From NCBI GenBank assembly GCA_028292405.1, contig JAQGMJ010000062.1:62001-126000 (forward strand): a DNA stretch of 64,000 nucleotides. Direction: 5' to 3'. This document shows, in pieces, positions 9,717 to 17,939 of the stretch; the first letter of the stretch is position 1, and the number at the start of each line of letters is the position of its first letter. The translations under genes and the position numbers were made by a program. The notes beneath the pieces were generated by a model. The model did no database searches and was not told the origin of the DNA. It worked only from the letters and a program-made list of their open reading frames with translations. This DNA comes from Betaproteobacteria bacterium (GTDB taxonomy: Bacteria; Pseudomonadota; Gammaproteobacteria; Burkholderiales; JAEUOS01).

Positions 9717-9745
9717 TCCCTTTCATTCTCTCCAGGAGCGCAAGC

Positions 9746-10054
9746 ATGGCAACCAAGGCAAAGAAGGCCCCGGCAAAAAAGCCGGCCGCGAAAAAGGCAG
9801 CGGCCAGGAAGGTGTCGGCCAAAAAGGCCGCGCCCAGGCGCATCCAGGAAAACCACTATCTGCCGCCGTGGGTGGTGATCGGCAAGACCATCAAGGCCGC
9901 GATCGTCGGCGTCGATCCGGAGTTCAAGCTTTACACCGTGGCCTACTTCGACGCGCCTTCAGGCTGGGTGCAACTCGGCTTCAACAGCGAAGGCATGGCG
10001 GCGAACCGCCGCACCCATTACAACAATATCGTGATCGAATCGGCCGGCAACTGA
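9746..10054 (+). CDS. Small protein with histone H1-like Lys/Ala tail and a conserved C-terminal domain
   Basis: The 102-residue product begins with about 35 residues of AKK/PAKK repeats (KKAPAKKPAAKKAAARKVSAKK), like the tails of bacterial H1-type nucleoid proteins. The rest (ENHYLPPWVVIGKTIKAAIVGVDPEFKLYTVAYFDAPSGWVQLGF) is a compact domain I do not recognise. AGGAG lies 8 bases before the ATG. The basic tail suggests nucleic-acid binding; that is inference. The tail codons are A-rich (AAG/AAA) compared with neighbours, as expected from composition. Confidence 0.75.
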   Translation: MATKAKKAPAKKPAAKKAAARKVSAKKAAPRRIQENHYLPPWVVIGKTIKAAIVGVDPEFKLYTVAYFDAPSGWVQLGFNSEGMAANRRTHYNNIVIESAGN

Positions 10055-10073
10055 CCCCGTCCGGTCCCTGGCC

Positions 10074-10928
10074 TCAGGCCGAGGACCAGTTGAGCCGCAG
10101 GGTCATGCAAAACGCGCCGCCGCCGGAGAGCACGAAGGGGGCGAGGTCGACTTCGCTCACGGTGTAGCCGCGTTGCGTCAGCGCGGTGCGCAGGTGGTCG
10201 GTGGTGCGGTTCATCACGATGTGCCGGCCGGCGCAGACCGCGTTGACGCTGAAGTGGCGCAGATCGTCCTCACTGGCCTCGATGCGCTGTTCGGGCGGCA
10301 CGCGCTGGTGCAGGGTTTGCAGCGCGGCCGGGCTTAAGGCCGGCGGGAAGTAGAGTATCTCGCCGCCGCTCAGAGGGCAAAAGCCGACGTCGAGGTGATA
10401 GCAGCGGTCCGACACCAGTTCCAGCGGCACGATCTCGCGGCCGAAAAACGCGGCCATCTCGTCGATCGCCTCGCGCTTCGAGCGCGGGCCATAGCCGCCC
10501 CAGAAGTGGCCGCGCACCGGGTCCCAGATGCAGTCGCCCGCGCCTTCCTGGAAACAGCCGGGCGGCAATTGCGCCACTTCGGTGAGGACGCCGCGCTCGC
10601 GCAGGTCTTCGAAAATGCCGAGGAAGTGCGCCTCTTCCCCCTGGCGCTGCGGGTGGTGGAAGCGTGCCACGATGGCGCGACCGTCCAGCACCACGGCGGC
10701 ATTCGCCGGAAACACCATGTCCGGCAGGCCGGGCGTGCCCGGCGCCACTTCGAGGTCGCAGCCGGCGGCTTGAAGCGCCGCGCACAGGGCTTCGAAGGAG
10801 CGGCGCGCCGCGCGGCGCATGCCGTGCGGGTCGCGCGCCCATTCGCCGGGCTGCATCCAGGGATTGATCGTGTAGGAGACGGCGAAATGCGCGGGATCGA
10901 CGAGCAGCAGCGTGGGCGGCACGGGCAT
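10074..10928 (-). CDS. Dimethylarginine dimethylaminohydrolase / amidinotransferase-like enzyme
   Basis: The 284-residue protein belongs to the guanidino-group-modifying superfamily, which hydrolyses or transfers amidino groups from arginine-like substrates through a cysteine. The catalytic Cys is in LSGGGAFCMTLRL at the C-terminus, and the His is in CYHLDVGFCPLSGG. Other marks are YTINPWM near residue 20, DMVFPANAAVV and GAGDCIWD. The ATG at 10928 with AGGAA about 8 bases upstream was preferred over a longer in-frame extension whose extra sequence looks non-native. It could degrade methylarginines or free arginine. Confidence 0.85.
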   Translation of the reverse strand: MPVPPTLLLVDPAHFAVSYTINPWMQPGEWARDPHGMRRAARRSFEALCAALQAAGCDLEVAPGTPGLPDMVFPANAAVVLDGRAIVARFHHPQRQGEEAHFLGIFEDLRERGVLTEVAQLPPGCFQEGAGDCIWDPVRGHFWGGYGPRSKREAIDEMAAFFGREIVPLELVSDRCYHLDVGFCPLSGGEILYFPPALSPAALQTLHQRVPPEQRIEASEDDLRHFSVNAVCAGRHIVMNRTTDHLRTALTQRGYTVSEVDLAPFVLSGGGAFCMTLRLNWSSA

Positions 10929-11173
10929 GGGCGGGTTCCTGGCGAAGGCTGCTGGCGAAGACTCTGACCCGCTGAGCTTAGCGCAAGGGCGCCAGTGTGT
11001 GTGCCTCTGATGCTTTTTTGCCGCATTGCTGAACTTTTTGGCGGCGGTGGCGTTCGCTTTGTGGGAAAATCCGCCCCCCGGCTTTGGCGGTGCCCGCGCA
11101 CCGCTCTCCGTTTCCGCCGGCGCCGCTACGCGCGCCATTCTTTCGGCTTATCTACACATCGCTCGGCTCGCGC

Positions 11174-12436
11174 ATGTTTATCGGCATCGACTTTGGTACT
11201 TCTAATTCGGCGGTAAGCGCCTCCGACGGTGCGGCCGTGTCGCTGGTGCCGCTGGAACACGGCGAGGCCACCATACCCACCGCGCTGTTTTTCAACGCGG
11301 AGGAGCATCGCACCGCCTTCGGGCGTCAGGCGGTGCGCGAATATACCGAAGGCACCGAAGGGCGCCTGCTGCGTTCGATCAAGAGCGTGCTGGGCGGCCC
11401 GCTGATGGAAGAAAAAACCATGGTGGCCGGCCGCGCCACCGGCTTCGACGAGATCATTTCGTTTTTTCTCGGACACTTGCGCGGCCTGGCGCAGCAGCAT
11501 CTGGACAGCGAACTGACGCAGGTGGTGCTGGGGCGGCCGGTGCATTTTGTCGATGACGACGCCAAGCGTGACGCCGCCGCGCAGGCGGCGCTCAAGCGCG
11601 CGGCATTGGGCGCGGGTTTTCGCGACGTCGCCTTCCAGTTCGAGCCGATTGCCGCGGCACTGGACTACGAACTCGGCCTGCGCGAAGAGGAAGTGGTGCT
11701 GGTGGTGGATATCGGCGGGGGCACCTCGGACTTTTCGGTGATCCGCCTGGGGCCGGCGCGCAGCACGCGCGCGGACCGCCAGGAGGACATTCTCGCCAGC
11801 GGTGGTGTGCATCTGGGGGGCACCGACTTCGATCGCCAGTTGAGCCTGGCCGCCGCGATGCCGGCGCTGGGTTACGGCAGTGCGGCCACCGGTGGGCGCA
11901 TCGTGCCATCATCGATTTATTTCGACCTCGCCACCTGGCACAAGATCAACCTTCTCTATTCAAACAAGGAGATGTTCGCCGCCGAGCAACTGCGCTTCTA
12001 CTACACGGAAGCGGCAATGCATGCGCGCCTGATGCAGGTACTGAAGCACCGCCACGGGCACCAGATTGCCGGGCGCGTGGAGACAGCCAAAATTGCCGTG
12101 GCCGATGGCGGCGACACGTCGCTGGACCTCGACATTGTGGAGGGCGGGTTGCTGGTGCCGGTGGGCGAGGCCATGCTGACAACGGCGACCGACGAAGACA
12201 TCGAGCGCATCGTCGATACCGCGCATGAAACGCTGAAGGCCGCCGGCATCGCGCCGGATGCGCCCCTGACCCTGTATTTCACCGGCGGCTCGACTGGCGT
12301 GCGGCAATTGCGCCAGGCTTTTCATGCGCGCTTCGCCCGCGCCAAGATGGTCAACGGCGACATGTTCAGCAGTGTGGCGCGCGGCCTCGGCGTGCATGCG
12401 GCGCGGGTGTTCGGCGAGAAAAAGAAAAAGCGCTGA
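11174..12436 (+). CDS. yegD: YegD-like Hsp70-family ATPase
   Basis: The ATG at 11174 gives 420 residues, close to E. coli YegD (450). The actin-type ATPase motifs are all present: phosphate-1 FIGIDFGTSNSAVS, phosphate-2 VVLVVDIGGGTSDFSVI, and the adenosine motif LYFTGGSTGVRQLRQAF. There is no typical DnaK substrate-binding domain or lid, so a protein-folding role cannot be assumed. The C-terminus is a short basic tail (GEKKKKR). No J-domain or GrpE partner is adjacent. Confidence 0.9.
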   Translation: MFIGIDFGTSNSAVSASDGAAVSLVPLEHGEATIPTALFFNAEEHRTAFGRQAVREYTEGTEGRLLRSIKSVLGGPLMEEKTMVAGRATGFDEIISFFLGHLRGLAQQHLDSELTQVVLGRPVHFVDDDAKRDAAAQAALKRAALGAGFRDVAFQFEPIAAALDYELGLREEEVVLVVDIGGGTSDFSVIRLGPARSTRADRQEDILASGGVHLGGTDFDRQLSLAAAMPALGYGSAATGGRIVPSSIYFDLATWHKINLLYSNKEMFAAEQLRFYYTEAAMHARLMQVLKHRHGHQIAGRVETAKIAVADGGDTSLDLDIVEGGLLVPVGEAMLTTATDEDIERIVDTAHETLKAAGIAPDAPLTLYFTGGSTGVRQLRQAFHARFARAKMVNGDMFSSVARGLGVHAARVFGEKKKKR

Positions 12437-12457
12437 GCCGGCTGTTGCCGGCGGGAC

Positions 12458-12964
12458 TCAGAGCTTCGCCGCCTCGAAGATCAGGCAAGTGGTGCTGCCA
12501 TGCGCGAGTACCCGACCCTGCGCGTCGGTGATCTTGCCTTCGGCGGTGCCGATGCGCTTGCCCACTTGAAGGATTTTTCCTTCGGCGCGGATGCGCCCGG
12601 TCTTGTCGCTCATACCGCGGGTCAGGTTGATCTTGTATTCGAGGGTGGTATAGGCGCAGCCGGCGGCAAGGGTCGTGTGCACGGCGCAGCTCATGGCGGA
12701 GTCGAGCAGGGCGGCGGCGTAGCTGCCGTGGATCGAGCCGATCGGGTTGTAGAAGTCGCGCGTCGGTTCGCCCTCGAATACGGCGCGGCCATGCTCGAAC
12801 TCGGCCGGCCAGAAGTTCAGGGTCTTGCCGATCGGCGGCGGCGGGATTTTGCCGTCGACAATCGCCTGGAAAAACTCCAGGCCGCTCAAGTGGACGGTCT
12901 CGCGCGGGTCGATGGTGCCGTGGGGCGCGAAGGCGCCGGTGTTGCGGACGATGGGTGCGGTCAT
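12458..12964 (-). CDS. PaaI-family hotdog thioesterase
   Basis: A 168-residue hotdog-fold protein likely to hydrolyse acyl- or aryl-CoA thioesters. The core motif PIGSIHGSYAAALLDSAMSCAV carries the HG(G/S) helix residues of the PaaI group, followed by CAYTTLEYKINLTRGM and QGRVLAHGSTTCLIFE. The ATG at 12964 (AAGAGG about 10 bases upstream) is preferred over a TTG nine bases earlier. It is divergent from a MarR regulator, and the 32-bp palindrome between them suggests it is that regulator's target. Confidence 0.85.
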   Translation of the reverse strand: MTAPIVRNTGAFAPHGTIDPRETVHLSGLEFFQAIVDGKIPPPPIGKTLNFWPAEFEHGRAVFEGEPTRDFYNPIGSIHGSYAAALLDSAMSCAVHTTLAAGCAYTTLEYKINLTRGMSDKTGRIRAEGKILQVGKRIGTAEGKITDAQGRVLAHGSTTCLIFEAAKL

Positions 12965-13025
12965 GGCTTGCAAGCCTCTTGGAGGGTTTTGTCGTTTAAC
13001 GGCGTGTTGACGCCTGCCGGTTAAT

Positions 13026-13057
13026 CATGTGTAATTGCACATGTGCAATTACACATG
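13026..13057. promoter_or_regulatory. Perfect 32-bp palindrome, probable MarR operator
   Basis: Every base pairs across the centre between 13041 and 13042. The half-site is CATGTGTAATTGCACA and its exact complement follows. It is AT-rich compared with its surroundings, lies 13 bases before the marR-like start and 61 bases before the thioesterase start, and is in the only gap between these divergent genes. MarR dimers bind such palindromes and usually repress both directions. Confidence 0.85.
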
Positions 13058-13070
13058 TTGTAAATCTTAG

Positions 13071-13535
13071 GTGAGCCGAGTCGTGAAATCAAGCCTTGTC
13101 GCCGAATCCGAGTACGCCCTCGGCTGCACCTGTTTTTACCTGCGCAGTGCGACGCGGCGGGCGACGCAGGTGTATGACGAGCACTTGCAGGCTGCCGGCC
13201 TGACGGTGAACCAGTATTCGCTGCTGTCCAAGCTTTCGCGCAATGCCGGCGTATCGGTGTCGCGTTTTGCCGAGGTCATGTCGATGGACCGCACCACGCT
13301 GACGCGCAACCTGCAGCCGCTGCAGGCGGCCGGCTGGTTGACGGCGGTGGCGGCGGGTCGTTCGCGCGCCCTGGCGTTGACGGCGGCGGGCGAGGTCAAG
13401 CTGGCGGAGGCGATTCCGCTGTGGCAGGCGGCGCAGGAAAAGGTGAATCAAGTCCTGGGCCCGCAGACCCAGCGCGAACTGCATCGCTCGCTGAAGGCGT
13501 CGATCAAAAGCCTTGAGGCTGAGCACGTGGCCTAG
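13071..13535 (+). CDS. MarR-family transcriptional regulator
   Basis: The 154-residue protein has the MarR winged-helix layout: dimerisation helices (GCTCFYLRSATRRATQVYDEHL), the DNA-recognition region LTVNQYSLLSKLSRNAGVSVSRFAEVMSMDRTTLTRNLQPL, and the wing AGRSRALALTAAGEVKL. The GTG at 13071 is used; a second GTG at 13083 is possible. It probably represses itself and the divergent thioesterase through the adjacent palindrome, and perhaps the MFS gene 71 bases downstream, with a small aromatic or CoA-related ligand as inducer (inference). Confidence 0.9.
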   Translation: MSRVVKSSLVAESEYALGCTCFYLRSATRRATQVYDEHLQAAGLTVNQYSLLSKLSRNAGVSVSRFAEVMSMDRTTLTRNLQPLQAAGWLTAVAAGRSRALALTAAGEVKLAEAIPLWQAAQEKVNQVLGPQTQRELHRSLKASIKSLEAEHVA

Positions 13536-13606
13536 GCCGTGCATCCGGGTCAAGAGAACCCGAGTAAAAAAATACGAATCAAACAAGACAACAAGAGACC
13601 AACCCA

Positions 13607-14836
13607 ATGAGTGCAACAACGACATCGACGACAATTGGCGCGCGCGGCTGGCGCACGCCCCTGATGGTATTGCTGGCCGGCGCGATGGTGGTCAACATGA
13701 CCATGGGCGTGCGCCACGGCATGGGGCTGTTCCTCAACCCGGTGACGCAGGAGCTGGGGGTGTCGCGCGAGGCCTATTCCTTCGCCATCGCCTTGCAGAA
13801 TCTTTGCTGGGGCCTGTTCACGCCGATCCTCGGCGGCATCGCCGACCGTTACGGCGCGGCGCGGGTGATGGTGGTGTCGCTGGTGGTCTATGCACTCGGC
13901 CTGTGGGGCATGAGTGAATCCCATTCCTCGCTGATGCTGACGCTGACCGCGGGCGTGGCCGTCGGCTTTGCCCAGGGCGGCGCCACCGTCGGTATCATCA
14001 CCGGAGTGGTGGGTCGTTCCTACCCGCCGGAGCAGCGCGCGCAGGCGCTGGCCGTGTCCGGGGCGCTGGGCGCCTTCGGCCAGTTCTACATGATGCCGCT
14101 GCTGCAGGGGCTGATCGCCGGCGCTTCCTGGCATGCGGCGCTGTTGGTGTCGGCGCTGCTGATGCTGATCGTGATTCCGCTGTCGCTGGCGATGACCGAG
14201 CCTTACATCGACCGTTCCACCCTGAAAAAGGGCGGCCTGAAGCAGGCGTTGAATGAGGCGGTGCGCGACCCCAGCTTCCTGCTCTTGTCGATGGGCTATT
14301 TCGTCTGCGGCTTCCAGGTGGTGTTCATCGCCGTGCACCTGCCGGTCTACCTGCGCGACATCGGCATGAATGCCAATGTCGGCGCACGTGCGCTGGCGGT
14401 GATCGCCATCGGCAACATCGTCGGCACCTACGCCTGGGGCATGCAGGGCGGCAAGTATCCGAAGCGCCTGCTGCTGTCGTCGATCTACTTCCTGCGCGCC
14501 GCGGTCATCCTGACCTTCCTGTTGGCGCCGAAGACGGAGGCCACCGTCTATATCTTCGCCGGCGCCATCGGTGCGCTCTGGCTGGCCACCGTTCCGCTGA
14601 CCAACGGCCTGGTGGCGGCGCGCTTCGGCGTCGCCTATCTGTCGATGCTCTCGGGCGTGGTGTTCCTCGGCCACCAGGTCGGCTCGTTCGCAGGCGTGTG
14701 GATGGGCGGCTACCTGTTCGACAAGACCGGTTCTTACTTCTGGGCCTGGATCACGGCGGCGGCGCTGGGGGTGTTCGCCGGGCTGGTGCATCTGCCGATC
14801 AACGAGCGGCCCCTGCGCGGGCCAGCGCCGGCTTGA
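13607..14836 (+). CDS. Major facilitator superfamily transporter
   Basis: A 409-residue inner-membrane protein with about 12 hydrophobic helices. The A-type loop motif GGIADRYGAARVMV follows helix 2, a long cytoplasmic loop (TEPYIDRSTLKKGGLKQALNEAV) separates the halves, and AARFGVAYLSMLSGVVFLGHQVGSFAGVWMGG is characteristic of the oxalate/formate antiporter-like and monocarboxylate MFS group. The substrate is probably an organic anion. It follows the MarR regulator in the same direction and may be co-regulated with it. Confidence 0.9.
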   Translation: MSATTTSTTIGARGWRTPLMVLLAGAMVVNMTMGVRHGMGLFLNPVTQELGVSREAYSFAIALQNLCWGLFTPILGGIADRYGAARVMVVSLVVYALGLWGMSESHSSLMLTLTAGVAVGFAQGGATVGIITGVVGRSYPPEQRAQALAVSGALGAFGQFYMMPLLQGLIAGASWHAALLVSALLMLIVIPLSLAMTEPYIDRSTLKKGGLKQALNEAVRDPSFLLLSMGYFVCGFQVVFIAVHLPVYLRDIGMNANVGARALAVIAIGNIVGTYAWGMQGGKYPKRLLLSSIYFLRAAVILTFLLAPKTEATVYIFAGAIGALWLATVPLTNGLVAARFGVAYLSMLSGVVFLGHQVGSFAGVWMGGYLFDKTGSYFWAWITAAALGVFAGLVHLPINERPLRGPAPA

Positions 14837-14917
14837 GCGGGTTTGCAATGCGGCCGGGCGCGGTATGTTATCTTCGGCGCATCGCGCAACAAACCGCGCA
14901 ACACACCCGCATCGCCA

Positions 14918-15613
14918 ATGAATCGCCAGATTGTTCTCGACACCGAAACCACGGGCCTGGAGCCCGCCCAGGGCCATCGCATTGTTGAAATCGGCTGCGT
15001 CGAACTGTTCAACCGTCGCCTGTCGGGCAACAACTTTCACTGTTACCTGAACCCCGGGCGCGAAAGCGATGATGCGGCGCTGGAAGTGCATGGCCTGACC
15101 ACCGAGTTCCTGGCCGACAAGCCGCGCTTCGCCGACATTGCCGAAGAACTGCTCGCCTTCGTCGGCGGCGCCGAGATCATCATCCACAACGCGCCCTTCG
15201 ACCTGGCCTTTCTCAACGCCGAACTGGCGCGGATGAAGCGCCCGGCCTTCGCCAAGCACGTCGGCGGCGTGGTCGATTCGCTGTTGATGGCCAAGGAGCT
15301 GCATCCGGGCAAGCGCAACAACCTGGACGCGCTGTGCGAGCGCTATGCGGTGTCCAACGCCCATCGCACCCTGCACGGCGCGCTGCTCGACGGCCAGTTG
15401 CTGGCGGAGGTGTATCTGGCGATGACCCGCGGCCAGGACGCGCTGGGCATGGACCTCGATGCGGACGATGACGGCGCCGGCGGCGACCTCGACAATGCCG
15501 TGCCCCTCACCACCTTTGTTCTCATTGCCTCGGCGGATGAAGAGGCCGAGCACGCGAAAGTACTGGCCGCGGTGGCCAAGGAAGCCAAGGGCACGCCGGT
15601 CTGGTCCGCCTAG
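14918..15613 (+). CDS. dnaQ: DNA polymerase III epsilon subunit (3'-5' exonuclease)
   Basis: The ATG at 14918 gives 231 residues, near the 243 of E. coli DnaQ. The DEDDh exonuclease motifs are complete: Exo I IVLDTETTGLEP, Exo II IIHNAPFDLAFLNAEL, and Exo III HRTLHGALLDGQLLAEVYL. VGGVVDSLLMAKELHPGKRNNLDALCERY is also typical. The C-terminal tail that contacts the polymerase alpha subunit is acidic (DLDADDDGAGGDLDN) and then hydrophobic. rnhA, often next to dnaQ, is not here. Confidence 0.92.
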   Translation: MNRQIVLDTETTGLEPAQGHRIVEIGCVELFNRRLSGNNFHCYLNPGRESDDAALEVHGLTTEFLADKPRFADIAEELLAFVGGAEIIIHNAPFDLAFLNAELARMKRPAFAKHVGGVVDSLLMAKELHPGKRNNLDALCERYAVSNAHRTLHGALLDGQLLAEVYLAMTRGQDALGMDLDADDDGAGGDLDNAVPLTTFVLIASADEEAEHAKVLAAVAKEAKGTPVWSA

Positions 15614-15699
15614 CCGGGAGCCGGGCTGCACCGGCTACAATGGGTTCCCGCACGCAGAGGCGGCAACCAAACCCAATGGCAGCGACACAGGAGTAAATA

Positions 15700-16266
15700 A
15701 TGAACACGAAAAATATCCGCTTGAGCCTGGCCTGCGCGGTCGCGCTGCTGGCCGCCGGCGTGGCCCACGCCGGCAAGGTCAGCGCAGTGCGCGCCGATAC
15801 GCCGAGCATTGTTGCCGGCACCCAGGCGAAGATCACGGTCGATGGCGATGACGAGGCGATCTGCGGCCTGCGCCTGGAATACGGCAACGGCGATGTCGAC
15901 GTCACCAAGATGAGCGCCGGCCGCGACATGTTCCCGCGCGTTTTTGTGCACACCTATGCCCAGCCCGGCACCTTTACCATCGTCGCCAAGGGCGGGCGCG
16001 ATGGCAACACGCTGGGCTGCAGCGGCAATGCGAGCACCACCATTACCGTGGTGGCGCCGCCGCCGGGCGCCATCTCGACTGCCTGGCCGTCCTGCCCGGA
16101 CGGCTACAAGCTCGACCGCCGCTCAGTCAGCAAGCGTAGCGGCGCCTTCAACTGCACCGGCATGAAGGGCGCGCAATTGCCGCCCAGCGGCATCGCCTGC
16201 CCAGCCGGCACGGCCTATTTCACCAACACCCGCGGCACCCTGCTGGGTTGCAAGCCGCAGCGTTGA
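15700..16266 (+). CDS. Secreted protein with a PKD-like domain, unknown function
   Basis: A clear signal peptide (LSLACAVALLAAGVAHA) leads a 188-residue product. Residues 24-120 (VRADTPSIVAGTQAKITVDG ... FPRVFVHTYAQPGTFTIVAKG ... STTITVVAP) have the strand pattern of PKD/Ig-like folds. The C-terminal 70 residues contain paired cysteines (CPDGYKLDRRSVSKRSGAFNC, CPAGTAYFTN, LLGCKP), probably disulphide-linked in the periplasm. No enzyme motif is visible. AGGAG lies about 7 bases before the ATG. The next gene, 10 bases downstream, is also secreted and probably co-transcribed. Confidence 0.7.
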   Translation: MNTKNIRLSLACAVALLAAGVAHAGKVSAVRADTPSIVAGTQAKITVDGDDEAICGLRLEYGNGDVDVTKMSAGRDMFPRVFVHTYAQPGTFTIVAKGGRDGNTLGCSGNASTTITVVAPPPGAISTAWPSCPDGYKLDRRSVSKRSGAFNCTGMKGAQLPPSGIACPAGTAYFTNTRGTLLGCKPQR

Positions 16267-16276
16267 GGAATCAGGT

Positions 16277-17179
16277 TTGAAAGCCGGCGCCGCGCACGTT
16301 TTCCTGGTCCTGGGCGTTCTCGCGGGCGCTGCCGGGCCGGTGGCGCGTGCTCATGCCCAGGGCGTTGCCGCCAGCGCCGGCGCGCAGGCCTCTGCTCCGG
16401 CATTGCCCTCTGACCTGCCGGCCACGGTTCCACCTATAGCCAGGGCTGCGGCCGGCGCTGCCGCGGCCCGGGAGCGGTCCTTTCCCGATCCCTTGCCCGC
16501 TTATCCCGCGGGATCGATTCGCAATGTGGAGCAGAGCAAGGCCGCGGCGGATGCGGCGCTGGCGGCGCGCAAGCAGCAGGAGGCCCGCTTCATCGCGCAG
16601 AAAAAGGAATGCTACGGGAAATTCCTGGCCGAGCAATGCCTGGTGAAAGCGCGGGAAGAAGACTACAAGATCAACAGCCGCATCAAGTCCGTCGAACTGG
16701 AGGCGCACGCCTTCGAGCGCAGCAATCAGGCGGAGGTGCATGAGAAGGAGCGCCTCGACCGCGAGGCCAAACGCCAGGCGAAAGAGACGCAACAGCAGCC
16801 GGAGCGCGAGGAGAAGAACGCAGGCCGCCAGCACAAGCAGGAAGAAAAGGAGCGCCAGAACGCTGACTTCCAGGCGCAGGCGGGGGAGCGCGCCCAGCGC
16901 GCGGCGACGACCACCAAGCGCGAACAGGAGCGCCGCGCCGAACTGGCGAAAAAGGCCGCGCAGGCCAAGGCCGAGGCAGGCCAGCGCGCGCAGCGCGAGA
17001 TTGACGAGAAGGCGCGGGTCGACGACGCCCGCAAGTATGCGGCCGAGCGCGAGGCCAAGCAGAAGGAAAAGGAAAAAGCCCGGGCCGAACGGGCGCGCAA
17101 GGGAGATGTCCCGAAAACACCTGATCTGCCGGGCCCACCCAGCGCCGATGCGAAGGCTGCCGTCAGCGCCGCACCCTGA
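16277..17179 (+). CDS. Secreted protein with long charged coiled coil, unknown function
   Basis: Translation appears to start at a TTG 7 bases after a GAGG/CAGG stretch. The 300-residue product has a signal peptide (VFLVLGVLAGAAGPVARAHA), an Ala/Pro linker, and from about residue 85 a continuous Lys/Glu/Arg/Gln-rich helix that predicts as coiled coil. The only cysteines are in KKECYGKFLAEQCLVKA, a spacing like a helix-hairpin pair. It could be a periplasmic scaffold or spacer, but composition bias prevents family assignment. A bidirectional terminator lies 135 bases downstream. Confidence 0.6.
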   Translation: MKAGAAHVFLVLGVLAGAAGPVARAHAQGVAASAGAQASAPALPSDLPATVPPIARAAAGAAAARERSFPDPLPAYPAGSIRNVEQSKAAADAALAARKQQEARFIAQKKECYGKFLAEQCLVKAREEDYKINSRIKSVELEAHAFERSNQAEVHEKERLDREAKRQAKETQQQPEREEKNAGRQHKQEEKERQNADFQAQAGERAQRAATTTKREQERRAELAKKAAQAKAEAGQRAQREIDEKARVDDARKYAAEREAKQKEKEKARAERARKGDVPKTPDLPGPPSADAKAAVSAAP

Positions 17180-17316
17180 TACCGTCCACGGTATGCCTGG
17201 ACCGGCTTCTTCAAGATCAAAGGCGCCGGCTGCCGCCCCCCAGAGACAAGAAGCGCGCAGCAGCTTAGTAGGCCGCGCAAAAAGTCCGCGCTAGCGGCTG
17301 GGTCTTACGAGAACAA

Positions 17317-17341
17317 AAAAGCCCGCACTAGGCGGGCTTTT
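17317..17341. terminator. Bidirectional Rho-independent terminator
   Basis: AAAAGCCCGC, a five-base loop and GCGGGCTTTT form a perfect stem between convergent genes; A- and T-runs on both sides let it work on both strands. Confidence 0.85.
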
Positions 17342-17371
17342 GGATCTGACGGCGGCGCCGGAGCGCCAGGG

Positions 17372-17803
17372 TCAGACGTTGCGCATGTAGGAATCGACGC
17401 ATTCCTTGCGCGGATTGCCGACGACCGGCGCGGCGCGCTTGGCGCGGCGCTTGCCGTTGGACAGGTCGGCGCAGGCGACTTCCGCCTTTTTCTGGATCGT
17501 GCAGAGGTTGTCCCAGGGGTCGTCAAGCTGGACGCAACCCATCCGCGGGCGACGCGCGACGCGGCGCTTTTTCGGCGCGTCGGCGGCAACTGCCGCCGGA
17601 GTAGCGGTAGCCGGCGCGGCCATCGGAGCCGCTGGCGCGGGGGCCGCAGCAGGCGCAGGGGCGGGCGCAGCCATCGGAGCCGGAGCGGCCGCGGGTGCGT
17701 CAGCCGGAGCGGCCTTGGATTGGGCGAATGCGCTTTGCATGCAAAGCGCGGCAATGATGGTCAAACCGGCGCGATGCCAAGGTTTGAGTTGCAGAGTGGC
17801 CAT
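17372..17803 (-). CDS. Small secreted Ala/Pro-rich protein, unknown function
   Basis: The ATG at 17803 has a near-ideal GGAGG 7-8 bases upstream and gives 143 residues. A signal peptide (LTIIAALCMQSAFAQ) is followed by about 45 residues of Ala/Pro repeats (PAAAPAPMAAPAPAP) and a basic C-terminal domain with four cysteines (GCVQLDD, LCTIQKKAEVACADL, KECVDSYM). The layout suggests a periplasmic domain on a flexible linker. I do not recognise the family. A direct 12-bp repeat lies in its upstream region. Confidence 0.65.
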   Translation of the reverse strand: MATLQLKPWHRAGLTIIAALCMQSAFAQSKAAPADAPAAAPAPMAAPAPAPAAAPAPAAPMAAPATATPAAVAADAPKKRRVARRPRMGCVQLDDPWDNLCTIQKKAEVACADLSNGKRRAKRAAPVVGNPRKECVDSYMRNV

Positions 17804-17887
17804 GCGTCTTCCTCCCTGAAGCGATGCTGGCAATCCAACCCTAAGGCCTGTCTCGGCCGCCGGGCTGGGCTTGGGCGGCAGTCCCTG

Positions 17888-17911
17888 TGTCACTTGAGGT
17901 GTCACTTGAGG
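17888..17911. repeat. Tandem 12-bp direct repeat
   Basis: TGTCACTTGAGG occurs twice without a gap, in the 136-base space between the PP2C stop and the start of the secreted protein gene. It could be a regulator-binding site for the downstream minus-strand gene or a short slippage duplication. Confidence 0.7.
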
Positions 17912-17939
17912 TTTGCCGCTGCAAGCCATTGTACCTGTT

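Noticed and set aside
13550..15631. 693-codon open frame antisense to the MFS and dnaQ genes
   Set aside because: Gln/His/Arg-rich composition and full overlap with two conserved genes.
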